From contig CAKZVG010000505.1 in assembly GCA_937921835.1 (NCBI GenBank), positions 1 through 6,001 on the forward strand: DNA of 6,001 nt, written 5' to 3'. Position 1 is the stretch's first letter, and each line of letters opens with the position of its first letter. Shown here piece by piece: positions 1 through 5,139 of the stretch. Source of the DNA: an uncultured Bryobacteraceae bacterium (GTDB lineage: Bacteria > Acidobacteriota > Terriglobia > Bryobacterales > Bryobacteraceae). The notes under the pieces are model-generated. The model worked only from the letters and a program-made list of their open reading frames with translations. It had not been told where the DNA came from and did no database searches. The position numbers and the translations under genes are program-made.

Positions 1-110
1 ACGGCGGCGCCGCTCGGGTCGGTGACGGTTCCGGTGAGGACGGAATCCGCGCCTTGGGGCAGCGCGGGAAACACGAAGAGCGCCAGCGGCAACAGGATTC
101 TCGGGTGCAT
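1..110 (-). CDS. 5' end of a secreted protein with a carboxypeptidase-regulatory-like domain, probably a TonB-dependent-receptor-like protein (partial)
   Basis: Reading the minus strand from the ATG at 110-108 gives an open frame of 36 codons that runs off the left edge. It begins MHPRILLPLALFVFPALPQG: a short basic start, a hydrophobic stretch at about residues 5-18, and a plausible signal-peptidase site near residues 20-21. This is followed by LTGTVTDPSGAA at residues 25-36. The G-T-V-T-D-P-S-G-A signature is the first strand of the carboxypeptidase-regulatory-like (CarboxypepD_reg) beta-sandwich. From family knowledge, a signal peptide followed directly by this domain is typical of the very large TonB-dependent-receptor-like outer membrane proteins of Acidobacteriota. 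The receptor part lies outside the window, so the full identity is inferred. A TATAAT box sits only 12 bases upstream of the ATG, and the ribosome site is weak (GGAA). The gene is divergent from the phosphorylase cluster. Confidence 0.6.
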   Translation of the reverse strand, partial: MHPRILLPLALFVFPALPQGADSVLTGTVTDPSGAA

Positions 111-122
111 ACGGATTCCAGA

Positions 123-128
123 ATTATA
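123..128 (-). promoter_or_regulatory. Putative -10 box (TATAAT) for the divergent left-edge gene
   Basis: On the minus strand these bases read exactly TATAAT, which stands out in otherwise very GC-rich DNA. The box ends 12 bases before the ATG at 110, so a start site 6-8 bases downstream would leave a 5' leader of only a few bases. I see no good TTGACA-like -35 element 16-18 bases upstream and no TGn extension. The call rests on the -10 match and its position between divergent genes. Confidence 0.4.
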
Positions 129-184
129 ACGCGGCGCGGCGGGAGGCACGCATTCGGCCGGTGTCGCGGGGCGCTTCAATGTCG

Positions 185-190
185 TATAAC
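185..190 (+). promoter_or_regulatory. Putative -10 box (TATAAC) for the glucan phosphorylase cluster
   Basis: TATAAC matches five of six bases of the sigma-70 -10 consensus and lies 50 bases before the phosphorylase ATG. This would give a leader of roughly 45 bases. No convincing -35 element is visible at the expected distance. The same heptamer TATAACG also occurs at 125-131, exactly 60 bases upstream, so the earlier copy could serve instead. This is the only AT-rich patch upstream of the cluster, which otherwise shows no internal promoter that I can recognise. Confidence 0.3.
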
Positions 191-240
191 GGTAGTTTGG
201 CTCTTCCGCCCAGGCCCGCGTACCGCTACTGGAAACTCGC

Positions 241-2820
241 ATGAAACCTGTCCACAGCTTCAACGTCATCCCCTCGCTGCCGCCGCGGCTGGAACCGCTG
301 CGCGAGCTGGCCTACAACCTCCGCTGGGCATGGAACCACGACACCATTGAGCTGTTCCGCCGGCTCGACCGCGATCTATGGGAAACCACCCACCACAATC
401 CGGTCCTGATGCTCGGCAAGGTCGATCAGAGCATTCTTGACCGGCTGTCGCGCGACGAAGCCTTTCTGGCGCACCTGGACCGCGTGGAAGACAACCTGCG
501 CCGCTACCTGGCGGGCGAACCCAACTGGTTCCAGCGCCATCTCGGGACGACCGACTCGCCGCTGATCGCCTATTTCTCGGCCGAGTTCGGCGTCACCGAG
601 TGCCTTTCCATTTTCGCCGGTGGGCTGGGCGTGCTGGCGGGCGATCACCTGAAGTCGGCCAGCGACCTGAACGTACCTCTGGTGGCGGTGGGGCTGCTCT
701 ACCAGCAAGGCTATTTCCGGCAGTATCTGAATCCGGCGGGCTGGCAGCAGGAGGATTACACCGACAACGATTTCGAGAACCTGCCCATCACGCTGGAGCG
801 GCGCTCCGACGGAGAGCCTTTGATGGTGGAGGTCGAATTCCCCGGACGCCCGGTGTACGCACAGGTGTGGCGCGCCAAGGTGGGCCGCGTGGCGCTGTTC
901 CTGCTCGACACCAACGTCGCCGCCAACCGCCGCCCGGAGGACCGCGACATCACCGACCAGCTCTACGGCGGCGACAACGAAATGCGCATCAAGCAGGAAC
1001 TGGTGCTCGGCCTTGGCGGCTTCCGGGCGCTCGAACGGCTCGGGCTCGAGCCCACGGTTTATCACATGAACGAAGGGCACTCGGCGTTCCTGGCCATCGA
1101 GCGCATCCGCCGCCTGATGGAGACCCGGCGCCTGTCCTTCGCCGAGGCGCGCGAGCTCGCCTCGGCGGGACTGATCTTCACCACCCACACCCCCGTCGAA
1201 GCCGGACACGACTACTTCCCCTACGAGCTGGTGGCGAGGTACTTCGGCGACTATGTCCGGCACCTCGGCATCTCGCTGGACCAGTTCATGGCGCTCGGCC
1301 GCCGCAATCCGCAGGACCAGGGTGAGCTGTTCTGCATGACCGTGCTCGCGCTGCGCCTTTCCATCTCCAGCAACGCCGTGAGCAAGCTGCACGGAGAGGT
1401 CTCGCGCCGCATGTGGAACGGGCTGTGGCCGGGCGTGCCGCTGGAGGAGGTTCCCATCGGCCACATCACCAACGGGGTGCATTTCCGCTCCTGGATCTCC
1501 TATGAGATGAACCAGCTCTACGACCGCTACCTGGGGCCGCGGTGGCGCGAAGAGCCGGCCGATCAGGCGCTCTGGAGACGGGCGCAGTCCATACCCGGCG
1601 AGGAATTGTGGCGCACGCACGAACGGCGCCGTGAGCGGCTGGTGGCGCTGGCGCGGCGGCGGCTGCGCGAGCAGCTTATCCGGCGCGGCGCGCCGCAGGC
1701 CGAAATCGACGCCGCCGACGAGGCGCTCGACCCCGAGGCGCTCACCATCGGCTTCGCGCGCCGCTTCGCCACCTACAAGCGGGCCACGCTGCTGCTGCGC
1801 GACCTCGACCGCCTGGAGCGCATCGTCAACCAGCCGGGCCGGCCGGTGCAGTTCATCATTGCCGGCAAGGCCCACCCCCGCGACGAGGCGGGCAAGCACT
1901 TCATCCAGCGCATCATCAACGCCGCCCGGCGCCCCGAGTTCCGCGCCCGCATCGTGTTTCTGGAAAACTACGACATGGCCGTCACGCGCTACATGGTGCA
2001 GGGCGCCGACGTCTGGCTCAACACGCCCCTGCGGCCCTTTGAAGCCAGCGGAACCAGCGGCATGAAGGCTCTGGCCAACGGCGTCCTCAATCTCAGCATC
2101 CTCGACGGCTGGTGGGACGAAGCCTGGCGGATGCAGAGTCCCGGCTGCGAGCCGGCCGGCTGGGCCATCGGCCAGGGCGAGTCCTACCCGGAGCGCGACT
2201 ACCAGGATCAGGTCGAGGCCGAGGCGCTCTACGACCTGCTGGAGCGGGACGTGGTGCCGACGTTCTACGAGCGGCGGGCCAGCGGCTTGCCGGCGCGCTG
2301 GATCGACCGCATGAAGTCGGCGCTCTGCAACCTGGCGTTCTTCTTCAACACGCATCGCATGGTGCAGGAGTACACCGAGAAGTTCTACCTGGTGGCGCAC
2401 GGCAGCTACCGCGAACTGGGTTCGGCCGACGCGGCCAAGGCCCGCACGGTAGCGGCCTGGAAGCAGCGGGTCCTGGAGAACTGGTCCAAGGTCTGGGTGG
2501 AAGTGGAGCGCCCCGAATTGCCCGGTGAGATCCGCATCGACACGCCGCTGACGGTCCGCGCACGGGTGTATCTCGGCGGACTGGCTCCCGAGGACGTCGC
2601 CGTCGAACTGTACCTGGGCCGCCTCGACGCGGATGGCGCCTTCCAGCAGGCCCTGCCGGTGGAGATGCGGAAGGCCGGCGAGGCGGGGGGAGCGTGGCTG
2701 TTCGAGGCCTCGGGGGTGAAATGCACCGAAAGCGGCCGTCACGGCTTCACGGTGCGCGTGCTTCCGTCCCACCCCGATCTGGTGACGCAGTTTCTGCCCG
2801 GATTAATCGCCTGGGCCTGA
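241..2820 (+). CDS. glgP: Alpha-glucan (glycogen) phosphorylase, GT35 family with N-terminal DUF3417
   Basis: This 859-residue cytosolic enzyme is predicted to cleave alpha-1,4-glucan with phosphate, releasing glucose-1-phosphate. Residues about 10-120 match the DUF3417 domain (e.g. ELAYNLRWAWNHD at 22-34), which marks the bacterial/archaeal phosphorylase subgroup distinct from E. coli GlgP. The catalytic core follows: FSAEFGVTECLSIFAGGLG (112-130), HMNEGHSAF (275-283), THTPVEAGHD (315-324), GFARRFATYKRA (504-515), AGKAHPRD (541-548), and the PLP-site signature EASGTSGMKA (601-610), whose K609 should form the Schiff base. LDGWWDEA (621-628) is typical of this subgroup. A C-terminal beta-rich segment (about 740-859) is also usual, so the protein looks full length and intact. 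The ATG at 241 places DUF3417 right at the N-terminus. Its ribosome site (GGAA at 231-234) is weak. It is the first gene of the cluster and is followed 23 bases later by phosphofructokinase, the committing step for the sugar it releases. The substrate could be maltodextrin rather than glycogen. Confidence 0.93.
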   Translation: MKPVHSFNVIPSLPPRLEPLRELAYNLRWAWNHDTIELFRRLDRDLWETTHHNPVLMLGKVDQSILDRLSRDEAFLAHLDRVEDNLRRYLAGEPNWFQRHLGTTDSPLIAYFSAEFGVTECLSIFAGGLGVLAGDHLKSASDLNVPLVAVGLLYQQGYFRQYLNPAGWQQEDYTDNDFENLPITLERRSDGEPLMVEVEFPGRPVYAQVWRAKVGRVALFLLDTNVAANRRPEDRDITDQLYGGDNEMRIKQELVLGLGGFRALERLGLEPTVYHMNEGHSAFLAIERIRRLMETRRLSFAEARELASAGLIFTTHTPVEAGHDYFPYELVARYFGDYVRHLGISLDQFMALGRRNPQDQGELFCMTVLALRLSISSNAVSKLHGEVSRRMWNGLWPGVPLEEVPIGHITNGVHFRSWISYEMNQLYDRYLGPRWREEPADQALWRRAQSIPGEELWRTHERRRERLVALARRRLREQLIRRGAPQAEIDAADEALDPEALTIGFARRFATYKRATLLLRDLDRLERIVNQPGRPVQFIIAGKAHPRDEAGKHFIQRIINAARRPEFRARIVFLENYDMAVTRYMVQGADVWLNTPLRPFEASGTSGMKALANGVLNLSILDGWWDEAWRMQSPGCEPAGWAIGQGESYPERDYQDQVEAEALYDLLERDVVPTFYERRASGLPARWIDRMKSALCNLAFFFNTHRMVQEYTEKFYLVAHGSYRELGSADAAKARTVAAWKQRVLENWSKVWVEVERPELPGEIRIDTPLTVRARVYLGGLAPEDVAVELYLGRLDADGAFQQALPVEMRKAGEAGGAWLFEASGVKCTESGRHGFTVRVLPSHPDLVTQFLPGLIAWA

Positions 2821-2830
2821 CATCCGCGGA

Positions 2831-2835
2831 AGGAG
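2831..2835 (+). promoter_or_regulatory. Ribosome binding site that fixes the phosphofructokinase start
   Basis: AGGAG lies 8 bases before the ATG at 2844. The same frame is open further upstream, back to an ATG at 2694 inside the phosphorylase gene. This strong Shine-Dalgarno site, together with the family N-terminus (MKVAVLTSGGDAPGMNAAIR) beginning exactly at 2844, decides for the shorter form. Confidence 0.85.
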
Positions 2836-2843
2836 AGCAGCGA

Positions 2844-3812
2844 ATGAAAGTTGCGGTACTGACCAGCGGCGGCGACGCTCCGGGAATGAACGCGGCCATC
2901 CGCGCCGTGGTGCGCGCCGGGATCGGCCAGGGTTGGAGCATGTACGGCGTGCGCCACGGCTACGCCGGTCTGATGGCGGGCAACTTCCGGCCCCTGGGCG
3001 CGCGCGACGTGGGCGAGATCATGCAGCTTGGCGGCACGGTCCTCGGCAGCGCGCGCTCGCCCGAGTTCAAGACCGTGGACGGGCGGCGCAAAGCCATCCG
3101 CGAAATGAATAAAGAGGGCATCGACGCGCTGGTGGCGATCGGCGGCAACGGCACCCAGACCGGCTCGCACGAGCTCGCGGCGATGGAGTTTCCGGTGGTG
3201 GGCGTCGCCTCCACCGTGGACAACGATCTGTATGGCTCCGACATTACCATCGGGGTCGATACCGCGCTTAACGTCGCCCTCGAAGCCATTGACCGCCTGA
3301 AGGTGACCGCGTCTTCGCACGGGCGCGCCTTCCTGGTGGAGTTGATGGGCCGCGACTGCGGCTACGTCGCCCTCATGGCAGGCATCGCCGGCGGCGCCGA
3401 GGCGATCGTGATTCCCGAAGTCGAGACCGATCCGGAGGATGTCGCCAACGAGATCCGCCGCGCCTACAAGCGCGGCAAGCCGCACGCGCTGATCGTGGTC
3501 GCCGAAGGTGCGCGCTACAACGCCGCGGGCCTGGCGGCGTTCTTCAAGGAGCACGAGCAGCGGCTGGGCTTCGACCTGCGCGTGACGGTTCTGGGCCATG
3601 TGCAGCGCGGCGGAACGCCCACTTACGCCGACCGCATGCTCGGCACGCGCCTCGGGGCCGAGGCCATCCACCAGATCGCGCGCGGCAACACGGGCGTGCT
3701 GGTGGGCATCCGCCAGGGCGAGCTCGCGGCTACGCCGCTCGGCGAGGTCGTGGCGGGCAAGAAGCAGCTCGACACCAGCCTGCTCGAACTGGCCGGTATT
3801 CTGGCGAAGTAG
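2844..3812 (+). CDS. pfkA: 6-phosphofructokinase (PfkA family) with atypical Mg/nucleotide-site residues
   Basis: This 322-residue protein is predicted to phosphorylate fructose-6-phosphate to fructose-1,6-bisphosphate in the cytosol, the committing step of glycolysis. Visible landmarks are SGGDAPGMNAAIR (8-20), GSARSPEF (68-75, R71 equals the ATP-contacting R72 of E. coli), the catalytic STVDND loop (123-128, base D126), SSHGR (157-161), MGR (168-170), E221, R246 and GHVQRGG (251-257). The F6P-binding residues are all present. Most basic residues of the E. coli effector pocket also align (R20, R24, R54, R210, K212; R154 becomes K153), so allosteric control is possible. Two positions are odd. 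The GGDGS motif reads GGNGT (100-104), so the Mg-binding aspartate 103 is asparagine 102. Gly124 is Ser123, which is neither the Gly usual in ATP enzymes nor the Lys usual in pyrophosphate enzymes. Gly103 (E. coli G104) favours ATP as donor. The start at 2844 is set by AGGAG at 2831. The gene lies 23 bases after glgP. Family assignment is secure; phosphoryl donor and regulation are inferred. Confidence 0.9.
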   Translation: MKVAVLTSGGDAPGMNAAIRAVVRAGIGQGWSMYGVRHGYAGLMAGNFRPLGARDVGEIMQLGGTVLGSARSPEFKTVDGRRKAIREMNKEGIDALVAIGGNGTQTGSHELAAMEFPVVGVASTVDNDLYGSDITIGVDTALNVALEAIDRLKVTASSHGRAFLVELMGRDCGYVALMAGIAGGAEAIVIPEVETDPEDVANEIRRAYKRGKPHALIVVAEGARYNAAGLAAFFKEHEQRLGFDLRVTVLGHVQRGGTPTYADRMLGTRLGAEAIHQIARGNTGVLVGIRQGELAATPLGEVVAGKKQLDTSLLELAGILAK

Positions 3813-3822
3813 AGGAAGGGAG
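3813..3822 (+). promoter_or_regulatory. Strong ribosome binding site supporting a TTG start
   Basis: The purine run AGGAAGGGAG begins immediately after the phosphofructokinase stop codon and ends 5 bases before TTG at 3828. It decides the start of the aminotransferase, whose frame has no ATG until codon 147, well inside the conserved domain. Confidence 0.75.
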
Positions 3823-3827
3823 CCGTC

Positions 3828-5129
3828 TTGCCCAGGGATTGGAGCAAATCGGAGGCCCTGCTGGAGCGCGCCCGGCAATCGCTCCCGGCGGGCGTGAGCA
3901 GCCCCTTCCGCGCCAAGGCGCCGGTGCCGCTGTTTTTCCAGGACGGTCGCGGGCCCCGCCTGCTGGACGCCGACGGCAACTGGTACATCGACTACACCCT
4001 GGCCTGGGGACCGAATATCCACGGCTACCGCCACCCGCGCGTGGTCGCGGCGGTGCGGCGCGCGGCCGAAGGGCCGCACACCTACGGTGCGCAGCACGAA
4101 CTGGAGTTCCTGACGGCCGAGAAGGTGCGCTCACTGGTTCCGTGCGCCGAGCTGGTGGGATTCACCTCCAGCGGCACCGAAGCCTGTCAGATCGCCTGGC
4201 GGCTGGCGCGCGCTTACACCGGACGCAATCTCATCCTGAAGTTCGAAGGGCATTACCACGGCTGGATGGATTCGGTCCTGCTGAGCTATCACCCGGGCGC
4301 GGCTGAGATGGGCGACCCCGACTCGCCCTGCGTCGTGCCGCAGTCCCGCGGCCAGGTGCCGAACGCCGCCGAGAACGTGGTGGTGGCGCGTTGGAATTCC
4401 AGCGAGGCCGTGGAGCGGGTCTTCGCCGCGCGCGGCGCCGAAATCGCCGCCGTGGTGATGGAGCCGGTGCTGTGCAACAGCGGCTGCATCCTGCCAGAAC
4501 CAGGGTACTTGGAGGCGGTGCGCGGCATTGCGGCGCGGTACGGCGCGCTGTTGGTCTTCGACGAAGTGATCACCGGTTTCCGCCGCGCCCTCGGCGGCGC
4601 GCAGCAGTTCTATGGCGTGACTCCCGACCTAGCGACCCTTGGCAAGGCGATCGGCGGCGGACTCGCGCTCAGCGCGTTCGCCGGGCGGCGCGAGATCCTG
4701 GAACTGCTGATCGGCGGCGGGGTGGCCTTCGGCGGCAGCTTCAACGGCAACCCGCTCGTGCTGGCCGGGGCGCTGGCCACGCTCGAGGAGTTGTCGCGCG
4801 ACGGCGGCGCGCCGCTCGATCACGCCAACCGCCTGGGCGAGGGTCTCATGGAGGGCATTCGCGATCTCGCCCGGCGCAAGGGACTGCCGCTTCTGATCAG
4901 CGGCTTCGGCGCCGCTTTCGCCCTTCACTTCACCGCGCGCCAGGCGCTGCGCGAATACCGCGACACACTCGGCGACGACCAGTCGCTGCTTGAACGCCTG
5001 GTGCGGGAACTGGCGGCGGAAGGTGTTACCATTTTGCCGGACGGGCGGATGTACGTCTCGACCGTGCATACCGCGCGGGAGGCGGAAGAGACGCTGGCCG
5101 CCTTCGAGAAGGTATTCGATCGCTGGTGA
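3828..5129 (+). CDS. Class-III PLP-dependent aminotransferase, glutamate-1-semialdehyde aminomutase-like
   Basis: This 433-residue fold-type I PLP enzyme has the order and length of glutamate-1-semialdehyde aminomutase (GSAM, HemL). SSGTEA (114-119) binds the cofactor phosphate, GHYHGW (141-146) stacks on the ring, LVFDEVITGFR (242-252) carries D245 for the pyridine nitrogen, and TLGKAIGGG (270-278) carries the Schiff-base K273. GSFNGNPL (303-310) should supply the phosphate contact from the partner subunit. Several GSAM hallmarks differ. The gating-loop sequence (KAGSG and following in HemL) is replaced by SYHPGAAEMGDPDSP (153-167). The GSAM Tyr-x-x-Gly-Thr before SGNP is F301 with GGS. A conserved glutamate near the C-terminus (EAGFTSLAHT in HemL) is lost in DGRMYVSTVHT. 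I therefore infer a related aminotransferase or aminomutase on another amino acid or amino sugar, not the tetrapyrrole enzyme; the substrate is unknown. Translation starts at TTG after a strong ribosome site, 15 bases past pfkA, so it is probably co-transcribed. Confidence 0.82.
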   Translation: MPRDWSKSEALLERARQSLPAGVSSPFRAKAPVPLFFQDGRGPRLLDADGNWYIDYTLAWGPNIHGYRHPRVVAAVRRAAEGPHTYGAQHELEFLTAEKVRSLVPCAELVGFTSSGTEACQIAWRLARAYTGRNLILKFEGHYHGWMDSVLLSYHPGAAEMGDPDSPCVVPQSRGQVPNAAENVVVARWNSSEAVERVFAARGAEIAAVVMEPVLCNSGCILPEPGYLEAVRGIAARYGALLVFDEVITGFRRALGGAQQFYGVTPDLATLGKAIGGGLALSAFAGRREILELLIGGGVAFGGSFNGNPLVLAGALATLEELSRDGGAPLDHANRLGEGLMEGIRDLARRKGLPLLISGFGAAFALHFTARQALREYRDTLGDDQSLLERLVRELAAEGVTILPDGRMYVSTVHTAREAEETLAAFEKVFDRW

Positions 5130-5132
5130 GGA
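5128..5132 (+). promoter_or_regulatory. Ribosome binding site overlapping the aminotransferase stop codon
   Basis: GAGGA overlaps the TGA stop at 5127-5129 and is followed after 7 bases by the ATG at 5140. The overlap points to translational coupling of the GH28-like gene with the aminotransferase, and it supports this ATG as the start. Confidence 0.7.
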
Positions 5133-5139
5133 CATTCAA

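Noticed and set aside
54..350. A 98-codon plus-strand open frame over the upstream region and the start of glgP
   Set aside because: It has no ribosome site and no recognisable content, and it runs out of frame into the conserved DUF3417 coding sequence.
376..2772. A 798-codon open frame on the minus strand, entirely antisense to the phosphorylase
   Set aside because: Its translation has no recognisable domain and is rich in His/Val/Ala/Gln, as expected for the antisense of a GC-rich gene with strong third-position bias. The plus strand carries an intact, motif-complete GT35 enzyme.
2694..2843. A 50-codon N-terminal extension of phosphofructokinase overlapping the end of glgP
   Set aside because: The extension is arginine/proline-rich out-of-frame glgP sequence. 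The family N-terminus and the ribosome site both place the start at 2844.
2821..2843. A terminator or attenuator between glgP and pfkA
   Set aside because: The 23-base gap holds only the ribosome site; I find no stem with a following T-run there or in the other two gaps.
2739..4097. A 452-codon minus-strand open frame across pfkA and the aminotransferase start
   Set aside because: It spans two clearly real plus-strand genes and their junction, with no family motif. It is a composition-driven shadow.
3828..5129. Calling the aminotransferase HemL (glutamate-1-semialdehyde 2,1-aminomutase)
   Set aside because: Overall similarity and length fit, but the gating-loop sequence and several GSAM-specific positions are changed and no tetrapyrrole gene is nearby. 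I kept the broader class-III call.
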